Part shown: piece by piece, positions 51,841 through 62,139 of the stretch | Numbering within the stretch: position 1 is the stretch's first letter | Layout: every line of letters starts with the position of its first letter | DNA from: Clostridiales bacterium CHKCI006 | GTDB taxonomy: Bacteria > Bacillota_I > Bacilli_A > Erysipelotrichales > Coprobacillaceae | Length of the DNA: 64,000 nt | Direction of reading: 5' to 3' | NCBI GenBank assembly: GCA_900018345.1 | Contig: FCNA01000148.1 | Location: forward strand, 1 to 64,000 | Position numbers and translations under genes: made by a program | Notes under the pieces: generated by a model | The model's input: only the letters and a program-made list of their open reading frames with translations | Database searches by the model: none | Told to the model about the DNA's origin: nothing

Positions 51841-54800
51841 TGAAGATCTTAAAACTGGAACTGAATGCTTTTGGTCCTTATGTCCGGCATACCGTACTGG
51901 ACTTTGAACCATTGAATCAGGCGGAGATCTTTTTGGTGACCGGGGATACCGGGGCAGGCAAGACGATGCTTTTTGATGCCATTGCCTTTTGTTTATACGG
52001 GGATTCCAGCGGCGGGGTGCGCCAGATCTCTCAGTTTCGTTCGCAAAATGCCGATCCTAAAGAAGAAACTTATGCCATGTTGACTTTTGCCCTGGATGAA
52101 AAAGTCTATACGATCAAACGTTATCCCAACTATTTGAGAGAGGGCTATAAGACTGAAAATAAACATAAGGCCTATCTGACCTTGCCAAATGGAAGTATCA
52201 TTGAAGGGGTCAATGAGGTCAATACCCGTATCAAGCAGATCCTGGGAATTGATTTTCATCAATTTCGACAGGTGGCGATGATCGCTCAGGGGCAGTTCAC
52301 CAGTCTGATCCATGCTTCCAGCAAGGAGCGTCAAGCCATTTTACGTGAGTTGTTCAGGACGCATGCCATTGATGAATTACAGACCCGTTTAAAAGACGAA
52401 AGTGCCCGGCTGAAACAGGACTGCGAGGTCATGCATAAACAGCTTGTTTTTATGGCGCAAAGCCATGGCTATCAGGAGGAAGATCTGACGCGGGGAGACC
52501 TGCTCTCATCGATTCAAAAAGATTTGAGAGATCTGGTATCTGAACAAACCTCACTGGACGGGCGCCGGCGGGCTTACCAGATCCTGATGGATAAGGCCAG
52601 AAGCGATGATGAACTCGCCAAACAACGTGCCAGCAGTCTGGTGGAAAAGGCGCGTTATCAACGGATCCAAAAGGAACTAACGGGGCAAAAGACTTTGGTC
52701 GAAAAAGCCAAACAGCGTCTGGCACGCTATCAGCTGGCTAGAAAAGACGCACCCCTCTATGAGCGAGTCAAGCTCTTAGAAAAAGAATGGCAAACGACGA
52801 CCCGACAGCTCGAAGAGACCCGGATCAATCAGCAAAACGCTGCGATGCATGCCGCGAAGGCCAAAGAAGCCCTACAGGTGTACGAGGGCAAGACATCTTT
52901 GTATCAGCAGTATTTATTAAAAACCAAGGAATTGCAGGAGACGCTGACACGCTTAGAACGCTATTATGCGTTAGTTCAACAAGCCCAAAAGACATCCGAA
53001 CAAATAGCGCATCTACAGACTGCAATCAAACAGAATCTCGCTGAAGCAGAACAAGTGGCTTTACGGATGAACCGTAACCAGGAGGCCATCAGTCAGCTGG
53101 AAAATGTGGAAGAGGCGAAATGGCAGGCCAGCCAACTAGCCGAAAAACGCGATCAGGCAAAGCAGCAGCTCGATGATCATATCAGACAGAAAACAGCGCA
53201 TGAAGCCCTGCTAAGGCGTTTACAGGAAAGTCAGCAGCGCTGGAGCCAGGCAGCCAAAGACCAGGAAGCGGGCCATCAGCTTTATTTATCCCGCCTCCAT
53301 CAATTCCAGGCTCAGCAGGCAGGAATCTTAGCCAGGACGCTGGTCGATGGAATGCCTTGTCCGGTCTGTGGATCACTGGAACACCCTCATCCTGCCTCTC
53401 TGACAGAAGAAACATTAAGCGAACAGGAATTAGAGACCCTTCGTCAACAAACAGATGATCTTCAGAAAAAATCCAATGACCGCTATGCTTCGTTGATGGA
53501 TCTAAAGGCCAAGGTTCAGCTGAGTGAAAGCCAACTGCAGGCTGAAGCGCTTGTTTCATTGCCTGAACAGTATGAAAACCTGAAAACACAGGCCAAACAG
53601 GCTGCAGATCGTTATCAGCAGCTGCTTACCAGCAAAGAGAAGCTGGAAAAAGAGGCTGCTGGTTTAAAAGTGGATAGCGACAGGCTCGCGCAACAAAAAG
53701 AAAAGCTAAGTACGGATCTGGAGACTTGGCAAAAAGAAGCGGCGCGTTTAAATGGTCAGCTGGAAGCCAGCCAGCCAGAGAGTACCGATGCCGCCTCTTT
53801 GAAAGAGAAGATCCAACAGCTGACTGACTGGACGGGACGTTATGAGAAGAATCTGAAAAAAGCGCAAGCTGATCTAGACAAAGCCAGCTCCTCTCTCCAC
53901 CATTTGGACGGGACGATGCAAAGTTTAAAAGCCAATCATGATCATTTAGAAAAACAATACAAACAAGAATTGGCAGCCCTTGAGCAGGCTTATCTTGAAA
54001 ACTTTGCTTCCTTGCATGACTATGAACAGGCGCTCTTGCTTGCAAATCAGGCTGAACAGGATGAAAAGCAAATTCAGGTATATGAAAAAAAGGCTCAGGA
54101 GACCACGCGTGAATGCCAACGTCTGGATCTGATCCTCTCCCGCTTGCCGCGTCTTGAGACGGTATGGACCCAGGCCCGCTTACAGGAAGTGGAAAAAGGG
54201 CAGGCTGAAGTCATTGCAGCCCAAAAAGAAGGGCTGTTAAGGATACAATCGTTAAGAGAATTGAAAGCGCAGCTCGCTGAGGCATTGATCCAGTATGACC
54301 GATTAGCTTGGCAGTACGGTGAGATGAATGCCCTCTCCCTGCTTGTCAACGGACAAAATCGTTATCGTATGACCTTTGAGAGTTATGTGCTCTCGACGTA
54401 CTTCGATGAGATCCTGAATCTCGCCAATTTGCGTTTTAAGGTCATGACCCGTCAGCGCTATGAACTGGTGCGTCGCAAGGAACATCAGGGAGGACGTGCC
54501 CTGCAGGGATTGGATATCGATGTGATCGATTATGAGAGCGGTAAGGTACGTGACATCAAGACGCTCTCAGGTGGTGAAACCTTCAAAGCAGCCCTATCCC
54601 TCTCTTTGGGAATGGCCGATATGATGAGCCAGCAAAGCGGTAATATTGTCTTAGACACGCTCTTTATTGATGAGGGCTTTGGCTCCCTGGATGAGAAGTC
54701 CTTGGACTCTGCCATTGATACACTGGTCGATCTGCGTAAGTCCGGAAAGGTCATCGGCATTATTTCCCATGTTCAGGAATTAAAAGAAAGAATCGAAGCC

Positions 54801-54857
54801 AAGATCCTCGTGACCCATACCAGTGATGGTTCAGAAGCCACCATTGCCATCGAATAA
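51840..54857 (+). CDS. sbcC: Exonuclease subunit SbcC
   Basis: A 1005-residue Rad50-type ATPase. Walker A GDTGAGKT is near residue 37. Two long coiled coils flank the zinc hook CPVC near residue 508. The signature SGGETFKAALSLSLG and Walker B LFIDEGFGSLDE are near the C-terminus. It tethers and remodels DNA for SbcD. Coupled to sbcD by a one-base overlap. Confidence 0.94.
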   Translation: MKILKLELNAFGPYVRHTVLDFEPLNQAEIFLVTGDTGAGKTMLFDAIAFCLYGDSSGGVRQISQFRSQNADPKEETYAMLTFALDEKVYTIKRYPNYLREGYKTENKHKAYLTLPNGSIIEGVNEVNTRIKQILGIDFHQFRQVAMIAQGQFTSLIHASSKERQAILRELFRTHAIDELQTRLKDESARLKQDCEVMHKQLVFMAQSHGYQEEDLTRGDLLSSIQKDLRDLVSEQTSLDGRRRAYQILMDKARSDDELAKQRASSLVEKARYQRIQKELTGQKTLVEKAKQRLARYQLARKDAPLYERVKLLEKEWQTTTRQLEETRINQQNAAMHAAKAKEALQVYEGKTSLYQQYLLKTKELQETLTRLERYYALVQQAQKTSEQIAHLQTAIKQNLAEAEQVALRMNRNQEAISQLENVEEAKWQASQLAEKRDQAKQQLDDHIRQKTAHEALLRRLQESQQRWSQAAKDQEAGHQLYLSRLHQFQAQQAGILARTLVDGMPCPVCGSLEHPHPASLTEETLSEQELETLRQQTDDLQKKSNDRYASLMDLKAKVQLSESQLQAEALVSLPEQYENLKTQAKQAADRYQQLLTSKEKLEKEAAGLKVDSDRLAQQKEKLSTDLETWQKEAARLNGQLEASQPESTDAASLKEKIQQLTDWTGRYEKNLKKAQADLDKASSSLHHLDGTMQSLKANHDHLEKQYKQELAALEQAYLENFASLHDYEQALLLANQAEQDEKQIQVYEKKAQETTRECQRLDLILSRLPRLETVWTQARLQEVEKGQAEVIAAQKEGLLRIQSLRELKAQLAEALIQYDRLAWQYGEMNALSLLVNGQNRYRMTFESYVLSTYFDEILNLANLRFKVMTRQRYELVRRKEHQGGRALQGLDIDVIDYESGKVRDIKTLSGGETFKAALSLSLGMADMMSQQSGNIVLDTLFIDEGFGSLDEKSLDSAIDTLVDLRKSGKVIGIISHVQELKERIEAKILVTHTSDGSEATIAIE

Positions 54858-54893
54858 AAAACATCTCTGGACTATTCTCCAGAGATGTTTTCT
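54857..54893 (+). terminator. Terminator of the sbcDC operon
   Basis: A stem of AACATCTCTGG and CCAGAGATGTT around a short loop is followed by T residues. Confidence 0.85.
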
Positions 54894-55027
54894 TACTATC
54901 TTAGCGTGTCAGGATCGTCTCACGATTCGTCTAGCTAAAGAAGACCTCGAACATCCAAACGTCCTCAATGTCTCTTATGACAAGACGATCATGTATGTCA
55001 TCAAGGTGATAAATGAAGATGTCCACA

Positions 55028-55052
55028 CAAAAAGATCAGCTGGGCTGATCTT
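55028..55052 (-). terminator. Terminator of the MerR-type gene
   Basis: AAGATCAGC 55032-55040 pairs with GCTGATCTT 55044-55052. A U-run follows on the minus strand. Confidence 0.75.
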
Positions 55053-55785
55053 CTTTGTTTAAATGGGCAAGACTGTCTTTGTGTGATTTGACTTTACCAA
55101 ATTCTTCCATCCACCCCCACTGATGACAGTGCGGACAGCGGGTATACTTGCCTTTTTTAGGATCGTGCAGACTGAACAGATCCCGATACCAGGGCAGTTC
55201 AAATAAACGCTGGCAGTGTGGACAAAGATAGCGATACCTTGAGGCATGATAAAAGACTAACAGCAATAATCCGGCCGCTGCCAAAAACAGGGCAAGTTCA
55301 GGTAAATGAAATGAAAGGCAGATAGGAAACGAAAGAAACAGAAAGCCTAGATAGCCTGCAAGAAGTCGCATGGTTCGGTGATCGGCTCTTTTGGTTTCCA
55401 AAAGCATGACTAATTGCTGGTGGTTGGAGATGGCAAGACTGCCCTCCTTTTTCAGCTTTTTTTGCATCAGTTCGATCTTGTCAAGCTGCTCCTGTTTATG
55501 ACGGATGTCTTCACTGAGGTGATGATGGTAGCTAGAGAGCATTTCAGATAACAACGTATCGGGGCTTTCACTATACATGATGTTGCGAATATCCTTTAAG
55601 GCAAAGCCGAGTTCACGGTAAAGGATAGCCAGCTCCAGTTTTTTGAGATCCTCTTCTGTATAGATGCGGCGATCCTTTTCACTTTTAAAGGATGGACTGA
55701 CAATTTGCTGGCGATCGTAATATTGAACGGTACGCAGTGAGACACCTAAATGCCTGGCTGCTTCGCCGCTGGAATAGGTTTTCAT
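55036..55785 (-). CDS. MerR family regulator with membrane segments and zinc ribbon
   Basis: A 249-residue protein. Residues 1-70 are a MerR helix-turn-helix (SSGEAARHLGVSLRTVQYY). A coiled coil covers about 85-115. Two hydrophobic segments follow at 141-159 and 161-179. A C-terminal domain has CPHC pairs at 188-191 and 217-220, suggesting a zinc ribbon. MerR proteins usually are soluble and sense ligands with the C-terminus; here the regulator would be anchored in the membrane. It is a single-gene unit and its promoter carries a palindrome at 55821-55837. Confidence 0.82.
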   Translation of the reverse strand: MKTYSSGEAARHLGVSLRTVQYYDRQQIVSPSFKSEKDRRIYTEEDLKKLELAILYRELGFALKDIRNIMYSESPDTLLSEMLSSYHHHLSEDIRHKQEQLDKIELMQKKLKKEGSLAISNHQQLVMLLETKRADHRTMRLLAGYLGFLFLSFPICLSFHLPELALFLAAAGLLLLVFYHASRYRYLCPHCQRLFELPWYRDLFSLHDPKKGKYTRCPHCHQWGWMEEFGKVKSHKDSLAHLNKEDQPS

Positions 55786-56254
55786 AGAGTTGATTCCTCC
55801 TTTTCATGGTTAGGATAACACATGACCCCACGTCATGAACAAGCAAAAAATAAAGAATCAGTGAAAAAAGACATCTTCACTTATTATGTTCTACGAATTT
55901 TTATTTGAAAGAGCTGACTGATGAAATATCGGCATGGCGCAGCCTGAACGATTTTATCGTGAAACCAATGTGTTTTGTTGGAAATCTTTTAACTGTGTTT
56001 TTCTGGAAAACCAATTTCAGTCAGTCAACGCGTATGCTTTTTTTGGAGGTTCATTTTTATGGATGAAATCTGTGAGGCAAATGGCGCAGCCATCCTATCT
56101 GTTTTGAGTCATTGGGATCATGGATGATTTGTAAGGTGATCGACAACTATCGATCCCTTTTTGGACTTTAAAATATCTCTAGAAAAACAGGGGAAAGGGA
56201 TGATTTTTAGCTGACTTTATGGTAACATAGGTCAGGAAAGGAAGTGTGGGGTCG
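55786..56254. other. Intergenic region of 0.47 kb
   Basis: Divergent spacer. The left end holds the MerR promoter and palindrome. The rest is AT-rich with short interrupted frames and no recognisable gene, RNA or repeat. The promoter of the 56255 gene is presumably near 56200 but no clear -10/-35 pair was found. Confidence 0.5.
55821..55837 (-). promoter_or_regulatory. Palindrome in the MerR-type gene promoter
   Basis: CATGAC 55821-55826 is inverted as GTCATG 55832-55837 across 5 bp, 35 bp upstream of the gene. MerR proteins bind such dyads between the -35 and -10 elements. Confidence 0.55.
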
Positions 56255-56911
56255 ATGAAAAATAATCGAAAATGGTTAAAGATACTCGGAATCGTGATTC
56301 TGTTCATTGCGGCGATTGGGATTATTCTAGCCCCTGGTAATATGAAATGGGTGGTGCTTATCGTTGGCTATTTATGTTTAGTTGTCGATGGGTTATTGTT
56401 GAAAAAAGCAACCAAGCAGGTTATGAATCATATCAAGATGCTGGATCAGGAAAAAAAATATATAGAACTGATTGCCTATTTGGATGAAGTCGCTCCTTTA
56501 GGGTACACGGGCTTCGTTGTCGATTCTTACCGCCTTTATGCCAATTACTGGTTGGGCGATTTTGCGGCCTATCGTGTGACGGCTGGTCGGATGGCCGCTA
56601 CCCGTGCCTGGGGACGACCGAAATTCCAGGATTACAGGAAGAAGGTTGAAATGAACCTCGCCTGTATGGATCTGGTTGATACGTATTATCAGAATGGCAC
56701 TGTCAGTTATCAGGGAAATGAATTTATGATCATGGAGGCCGTCGGATACTACCAGAAAGAGCAACCGGAAAAGATCCAGGAATTACTCAACCAAAACCCA
56801 AAGCTGCCGAAGCTCAAAAAATTTGTGCTGTATATGCTTTTGGGAAATAAAGAAGAACAATTAAGAATTTATCCGAAGGGATATATTACACAATTATTAG
56901 GAGAGGAATAA
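56255..56911 (+). CDS. Membrane protein of unknown function
   Basis: A 218-residue protein with two adjacent N-terminal membrane segments (about residues 6-24 and 27-45) and a soluble, helix-rich remainder resembling TPR-like packing. ATG 56255 is chosen over an in-frame GTG at 56246, which is too near the AAAGGAAG ribosome site. The gene ends 4 bp before proS and shares its transcript. No family was recognised. Confidence 0.65.
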   Translation: MKNNRKWLKILGIVILFIAAIGIILAPGNMKWVVLIVGYLCLVVDGLLLKKATKQVMNHIKMLDQEKKYIELIAYLDEVAPLGYTGFVVDSYRLYANYWLGDFAAYRVTAGRMAATRAWGRPKFQDYRKKVEMNLACMDLVDTYYQNGTVSYQGNEFMIMEAVGYYQKEQPEKIQELLNQNPKLPKLKKFVLYMLLGNKEEQLRIYPKGYITQLLGEE

Positions 56912-56915
56912 ACAA

Positions 56916-58355
56916 ATGGCAAATCAAAAGAAATTAGATGCGATCACGAGTCGCGATGTCGACTTTGCCCAATGGTACACAGATGTCTGCCGCAAAGCCG
57001 AGCTGATGGATTATTCAAGTATCAAAGGATTTATTATTTATCGTCCTTATGGGTATGCCATCTGGGAAAGGATCCAGAACTATCTGGATCAGCGCTTTAA
57101 AGAAACCGGTCATGAAAATGTCTATATGCCAATGCTGATCCCGGAATCATTATTACAAAAAGAAGCAGATCATGTGGAGGGCTTTGCCCCTGAATGTGCC
57201 GTTGTGACACGCGGTGGTTTAAATGAACTGGAAGAAAAACTGGTCATTCGTCCAACTTCTGAAACGCTGTTCTGTGAGCATTATGCGAAGGTTGTCAACA
57301 GCTATCGTGATCTGCCTAAAAAGTATAATCAGTGGTGTTCAGTGGTGCGTTGGGAGAAAACGACCCGACCATTCTTACGCGGTTCTGAGTTCTTGTGGCA
57401 GGAAGGACATACGATCCATGCGACGGAAGAAGAAGCACGTGAAGAAACGCTGCAGATGCTGCACATTTATGAAGAAATGAGCCGTGAACTGTTAGCCATT
57501 CCAATGGTAACGGGTAAGAAGACCGACAAGGAAAAATTTGCAGGAGCGGAAGAAACCTATACGATCGAAGCACTGATGCATGATGGAAAGGCCCTGCAGT
57601 CAGGAACGAGCCATTATTTCGGTCAGGGCTTTGCCAAGGCTTTTGATATGAAGTTTTTGGATAAAGACGGTCGTCAGAAATATGTCTATCAGACTTCCTG
57701 GGGTGCTTCCACACGTTTACTGGGTGCCATCATTATGGTACATGGCGATGACAATGGTTTAGTCTTACCACCACGTGTGGCACCAACCCAGTTGATGATC
57801 ATTCCTATTCAGCAGAAAAAACCAGGTGTGCTTGAAAAAGCCGAAGCCATCATGGCTGACTTGAAAGCTCAGGGCATCCGGGTGAAATTAGATGATGCGG
57901 ATAAGTCACCGGGCTGGAAATTCTCTGAGCAGGAGATGCGCGGCATCCCACTGCGTTTAGAGATCGGCCCTAAGGATATCGAGAACAATCAATGTGTGCT
58001 CGTTAAACGAAATGACGGAACCAAGATGACGGTAGCCATTGATGAGAATTTAGGTAAGATGGTCAGTGAACTTTTAGAGCAGATGCATGAAGAAATGCTG
58101 CTGAAAGCGACGCAGCACCGCGATGCTTCAACGCATGAAGTCAAGACCTATGAGGAGTTTAAAGAAACCCTTGAGAAAAAAGGTGGCTACATCAAAGCCA
58201 TGTGGTGTGGCGATCCTGAATGTGAGGCCAAGATCAAAGAAGAAACCGGTGCAACGACGCGCTGTATGAAAGATGAGCTGACACCACATAGCGATACCTG
58301 TGTTTATTGTGGTAAAAAAGCCAAACATATCGTTTACTTTGCCAAGGCTTATTAG
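56916..58355 (+). CDS. proS: Prolyl-tRNA synthetase, archaeal/eukaryote-like type
   Basis: A 479-residue class II synthetase of the short ProS3 type without the inserted editing domain. Motif 2 ([24 protein letters not shown]) is near residue 145, within two blocks, and a C-terminal zinc-binding region with four cysteines lies after residue 425. It charges tRNA-Pro. No T-box was seen upstream, in contrast to the S66 gene. It follows the membrane-protein gene by 4 bp. Confidence 0.94.
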   Translation: MANQKKLDAITSRDVDFAQWYTDVCRKAELMDYSSIKGFIIYRPYGYAIWERIQNYLDQRFKETGHENVYMPMLIPESLLQKEADHVEGFAPECAVVTRGGLNELEEKLVIRPTSETLFCEHYAKVVNSYRDLPKKYNQWCSVVRWEKTTRPFLRGSEFLWQEGHTIHATEEEAREETLQMLHIYEEMSRELLAIPMVTGKKTDKEKFAGAEETYTIEALMHDGKALQSGTSHYFGQGFAKAFDMKFLDKDGRQKYVYQTSWGASTRLLGAIIMVHGDDNGLVLPPRVAPTQLMIIPIQQKKPGVLEKAEAIMADLKAQGIRVKLDDADKSPGWKFSEQEMRGIPLRLEIGPKDIENNQCVLVKRNDGTKMTVAIDENLGKMVSELLEQMHEEMLLKATQHRDASTHEVKTYEEFKETLEKKGGYIKAMWCGDPECEAKIKEETGATTRCMKDELTPHSDTCVYCGKKAKHIVYFAKAY

Positions 58356-58357
58356 TG

Positions 58358-58387
58358 GAGGCCCTCTTGCAAGAGGACCTCTTTTCT
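58358..58387 (+). terminator. Terminator of proS
   Basis: GAGGCCCTCTT 58358-58368 pairs with AAGAGGACCTC 58371-58381 with one mismatch, followed by TTTT. Confidence 0.8.
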
Positions 58388-58489
58388 TGTATAAGCTTAT
58401 TTCCGGGGGCGCTAGCTTTGTTGTTTTATCCAATAAGGAGATATGATAAAATGGTGGTACAGGAATGAAACAGAAAGAGCGGAAATACC

Positions 58490-58690
58490 ATATGTTTTTA
58501 GATGTAGACTAGATGCATATGATCCGAATACATCCCTGTTTGACAACAATGATTTTGCCCAGATGGTCATTTAGGAAATCCACCATTGTAAAGATCTTCA
58601 TTCCATAGAAATCAGAATAGGCAACCGCCTTTACTTGGTGGATTTATATGCACATGGATCAAAAAGAAATGGATGAATGCACGACATTTA
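58490..58690 (+). pseudogene. Possible remnant of a coding region
   Basis: In one frame the translation FDNNDFAQMVI, a stop, then EIHHCKDLHSIEIRIGNRLY and VDLYAHGSKRNG reads like protein, but it is broken by stops at both ends. There is no ribosome site. It may be a decayed gene in the 0.6-kb gap between proS and the methyltransferase genes; the rest of that gap (to 58989) shows nothing else recognisable. Confidence 0.3.
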
Positions 58691-58989
58691 AAGAATCTGG
58701 CAGTGGATGAGAATTTGATGTTATTCATGTCATTGTTCCTAAAAACAGTCATCCTTCTACTCAATTAAAGCAATGGTAGTGGCTGATGCAGATAGGACAT
58801 GTTGGAAATATCCTGGACAGGAGCGCGGATCATTCTCATCTGGCGTCCATTTTTAGATCGATCTTTTTTATTCATCTGATCCATGTCTAGCGTAAAGTAG
58901 ATTCAACAATGACGCATTTTTTGGCTCTAGTTAGCTATATATTTTTGAGAAAAGAACAGGTATAATAAGAAGCAGCTGGGAGGGATATC

Positions 58990-59682
58990 ATGAAGGAAGA
59001 AACGAAAAAAAGTTTACAGGCATGGCAGACAAATGCCAAGTTCTGGGATGAGGCGATGGGCGATCGGTCCAATGAGTTTCATCGCGAGGTGGTCAGACCC
59101 TATGTTACGCAGTTGTTGGAGCCTAAAAAAGGCGACTTCATTTTAGATGTGGCCTGCGGGAACGGGAATTATGCAGCGTATCTGGCATGCAAGGGGGTCA
59201 GAGTGGTCGCTTTCGATTATGCCAGTGAATTGCTGACGCTGGCCAAAAAACGCCAGCATGCCTATTTGGACCAGATTGAATTTGTGCAGGCGGATGCGAC
59301 GGATCTGGATAGTTTGCTGACGTTGAAGCGGGATCGTCCTTATCATAAGGCGGTCTCTAATATGGCCATCATGGATATCAGTGAGATCGAGCCATTGTTT
59401 CAGGCGCTGTATCAGTTGCTGGATGATGAAGGCATCTTTGTTTTTGCTACTCAGCATCCTTGCTTTGTGACCTTGACGGATCGTTATATGACTGCTCATC
59501 AGTATCAGGGAGAGGCCATTGCGGGACAGCCGGTCCTGCAAACCTATTATCATCGTTCCTTACAGGATATTTTCCAGACCATCTTCAAGTATGGTTTTGT
59601 GGTGGATGGTTTTAGGGAATCCTGTTTCAGGGATCCTGAGCATCCGGAGATCATTGTCGTCAGAGCGAGGAAAAGGGGGTGA
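58990..59682 (+). CDS. Class I SAM-dependent methyltransferase
   Basis: A 230-residue methyltransferase. Motif I (ILDVACGNGNYAAYLA) is near residue 54, with the acidic FDYASE following. ATG 58990 follows GGGAGGG. The substrate is unknown. It is the first of two unrelated-looking methyltransferases followed by an NTF2-like gene; the close spacing suggests an operon. Confidence 0.85.
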   Translation: MKEETKKSLQAWQTNAKFWDEAMGDRSNEFHREVVRPYVTQLLEPKKGDFILDVACGNGNYAAYLACKGVRVVAFDYASELLTLAKKRQHAYLDQIEFVQADATDLDSLLTLKRDRPYHKAVSNMAIMDISEIEPLFQALYQLLDDEGIFVFATQHPCFVTLTDRYMTAHQYQGEAIAGQPVLQTYYHRSLQDIFQTIFKYGFVVDGFRESCFRDPEHPEIIVVRARKRG

Positions 59683-59687
59683 GGGCA

Positions 59688-60398
59688 ATGGAACGCATCA
59701 TTATTGATCATGAAGATGTATTGAAAATGCTGGATGAATGGATGGAAAAACGTGATGGGGAATGGTGGGATCACTTTTATCATGACCACGCACGTCCGAT
59801 CCCTTTCTTTTCGAATGTGCCCGATATCAGTCTGGCCAAATGGTTGGATGTATCCAAGATAACACCGGGACGATCTTTAGATATCGGCTGCGGGAACGGC
59901 AGAAATACGCTCTATCTGGCGATGCAGGGCTGGCAGGCTACAGGAATCGATATCTCAAATGAGGCTATCGCCTGGGCCAAACAGCTAGATAGTCATCAGC
60001 AAGCTCATTATCAGTGCACATCACTGGAAAAATATGAGGATCATCCCCATACTTATGATTTGATTTTGGATAGCGGCTGTTTTCATCATATCAAGCCCCA
60101 TCGCCGCCAGGACTATTTAACGCGTATTCAAACGCTTCTTAAACCTGATGGCTATTTCCTAATGACCTGCTTTAACATGAAGGAAGGTGCACCCATCACG
60201 GATGAACAGGTCTATCTCGATCGTTCGATGCATGGTGGGATGGGCTTTACGCGCTTAAAATTAGAAACGATCCTGACCCATTATTTTACGATTTTAGATA
60301 TTCATGAAATGGAAGCAACAGATGACCCGGCTTATTTTGGTCAGGATTTTTTGTGGGTCATTTTAATGAAACAAAAGGAGGAAACAACACATGAATGA
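59688..60398 (+). CDS. Class I SAM-dependent methyltransferase (second)
   Basis: A 236-residue methyltransferase with motif [17 protein letters not shown] near residue 62 and GIDISNEAI following. ATG 59688 is preferred over GTG 59679 because GGGGGTGAG precedes it. It overlaps the next gene by 8 bp. The substrate is unknown; the pattern resembles thiopurine- or tellurite-type methyltransferases only loosely. Confidence 0.83.
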   Translation: MERIIIDHEDVLKMLDEWMEKRDGEWWDHFYHDHARPIPFFSNVPDISLAKWLDVSKITPGRSLDIGCGNGRNTLYLAMQGWQATGIDISNEAIAWAKQLDSHQQAHYQCTSLEKYEDHPHTYDLILDSGCFHHIKPHRRQDYLTRIQTLLKPDGYFLMTCFNMKEGAPITDEQVYLDRSMHGGMGFTRLKLETILTHYFTILDIHEMEATDDPAYFGQDFLWVILMKQKEETTHE

Positions 60399-60783
60399 AA
60401 CCATTGTTCAACAGATTGCCAAGGCAGATCAAGCTATTAAAGAAGAACGCTTTGATGATCTGATGGAATTTTATACAGAGGATGCGGTACTGGTGGTCCG
60501 TCCGGGGGTTGAAGCCCATGGCAAAGAAGCCATCAAAGCAGCCTTTGTGAAGATTGCGGCTTATTTTCAAAACAGCATTGTGCCTACTCAAGGGAAGATG
60601 GTCATGCTGGAAGGGGGAGATACGGTTCTTGTTCTCTCACAGACCTTATTAGACGCAGACAATAAAGAGACCTCTGAATACAGCATGGATCGACGGGCAA
60701 CCTATGTTTTCCGTTTAGTCGATGGACAGTGGAAATGCGCCATTGACAATTCCTATGGCACCACACTTCTAGATGAAGAATAG
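60391..60783 (+). CDS. NTF2-like (SnoaL/DUF4440-type) protein
   Basis: A 130-residue protein with the DUF4440 pattern: [19 protein letters not shown] near residue 21, then HGKEAI, and a terminal [14 protein letters not shown] strand. NTF2-like folds bind small molecules or act as isomerases. AAAAGGAGG supports ATG 60391. It overlaps the upstream methyltransferase and the downstream membrane-protein frame. Confidence 0.8.
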   Translation: MNETIVQQIAKADQAIKEERFDDLMEFYTEDAVLVVRPGVEAHGKEAIKAAFVKIAAYFQNSIVPTQGKMVMLEGGDTVLVLSQTLLDADNKETSEYSMDRRATYVFRLVDGQWKCAIDNSYGTTLLDEE

Positions 60784-61174
60784 ACATGGGACGCTCCTTT
60801 TAGGAATCCTGCTCTTTCTGGGTGTTTTTTGCATCCTTGCGATCCTGAGTGGCGGGATCATGCGCCTTTTTGGCTTTACTTATGATCATGTTGGGTCGAT
60901 CATCCTCTTGATGCTGGGTGGAGCAATTCTCTCTTATCCATGTGAGATCCTGACGCAAGTGATTTGCAAGCTTCTGGTTAAAAGCAAATCACTTCCAATC
61001 AATGGGGTGCTTATCCTTTATGTGATCTTGGATACACTAGGTACCATGATCGGGTTAGGGATCGTTGATCTGATGATGGATTCAGTTAAGACAAATCAGT
61101 TATCCCTGTTAGTGATCGGTCTTGTTTTTGCCCTGCTTGGCTATAAGGATATGCGTCAGCAGCTGACAATGTGA
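60773..61174 (+). CDS. YrvL-like membrane protein
   Basis: A 133-residue protein with four hydrophobic segments, resembling the YrvL family (a membrane regulator in Bacillus). It overlaps the NTF2-like gene by 11 bp. No clear ribosome site precedes ATG 60773, so the start is uncertain and coupling to the upstream gene is assumed. Confidence 0.6.
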   Translation: MKNRHGTLLLGILLFLGVFCILAILSGGIMRLFGFTYDHVGSIILLMLGGAILSYPCEILTQVICKLLVKSKSLPINGVLILYVILDTLGTMIGLGIVDLMMDSVKTNQLSLLVIGLVFALLGYKDMRQQLTM

Positions 61175-61242
61175 ACATTTTCTCATTGTCAGCGCTTTAA
61201 ATTGGGTGTACAATAAAAACATATGAGAAGGGAGACAGAAAA

Positions 61243-62139
61243 ATGAAGATCATCAAATGGTTATTATTATTCGGTTTGGTGCTTAGTGGATGTACCTCCA
61301 CGCCGGCCGAACCTGAGGACACTTCGCTCAATGTGCTTTGTCCAAGCGGCGCTCCTACACTTGCGTTTTTATCCAGCTATGAAGAGATCACTGCCAATGG
61401 CAAATTTGATGTCGTTGATGGTAGTGATTTACTTGTATCTGAATTATCCAAGGCGGATAGTGAGTATGATGTCATCGTCGCACCAATCAATGTCGGTGCA
61501 CAGCTTTTAGCCAAAGGGGCGACAACCTATCGTTTAGATAGCGTGTTGACCTGGGGCAATTTATATGTTGTTGGTACGGAAGGTGCACTGAGCGGGGAAG
61601 GGACGATCGATCTCTTCGGTGAAGGGGCTGTGCCTCAGAAGATCTATGAGACCGTCGGACTAGAAACCAGCTTAACACCCACTTACTTAAGCAGCGGACA
61701 GCTTGTTCAGGCTGACCTCTTATCCGGACAGGTGCAGGCAGGTCTATTAGCAGAGCCATTAGTGACCGCGACCATTCAAAAAGCGCAAAGCCAGGGGTTG
61801 ACCTTAACGGTCTTAGCCGATCTGCAGGAATTATACAGTGAAAAAACAGGGACAACAGGTGGTTATCCACAGGCGGCCATCTTCGTGAAAGAAGGCACGG
61901 ACATTTCCAGTCTGACGGAAAAGATCAATGATTTCACCAGTAACGGTTATCCAGATGCCCAGACTTATCTGGAAACAATCGGTACGGATACCTTAGGTTT
62001 ACCTGCAGCTGGTGTGGTCGTTCAATCCATGGAACGTCAGAATGTGCGTTATGTGAAAGCCAGTGAAGTGACTGATCAGATCAGCGCTTTCTTGGAATTA
62101 TTCAATATTACCTTTGAGGACTCTTTCTTAAATGCGTGA
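61243..62139 (+). CDS. ABC transporter substrate-binding lipoprotein, NitT/TauT-like
   Basis: A 298-residue lipoprotein. The signal peptide ends in LVLSGC (cysteine near residue 17). The remainder is a periplasmic-binding fold of the NMT1/SsuA kind. The family binds nitrate, sulfonates or thiamine precursors; the ligand here is not determined. GAAGGGAG supports ATG 61243. It overlaps the permease gene by 8 bp. Confidence 0.85.
   Translation: MKIIKWLLLFGLVLSGCTSTPAEPEDTSLNVLCPSGAPTLAFLSSYEEITANGKFDVVDGSDLLVSELSKADSEYDVIVAPINVGAQLLAKGATTYRLDSVLTWGNLYVVGTEGALSGEGTIDLFGEGAVPQKIYETVGLETSLTPTYLSSGQLVQADLLSGQVQAGLLAEPLVTATIQKAQSQGLTLTVLADLQELYSEKTGTTGGYPQAAIFVKEGTDISSLTEKINDFTSNGYPDAQTYLETIGTDTLGLPAAGVVVQSMERQNVRYVKASEVTDQISAFLELFNITFEDSFLNA

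Noticed and set aside
54823-55062. A 79-codon frame spanning the end of sbcC and the following spacer
   Set aside because: It begins inside sbcC out of frame, crosses a clear terminator and has no ribosome site.
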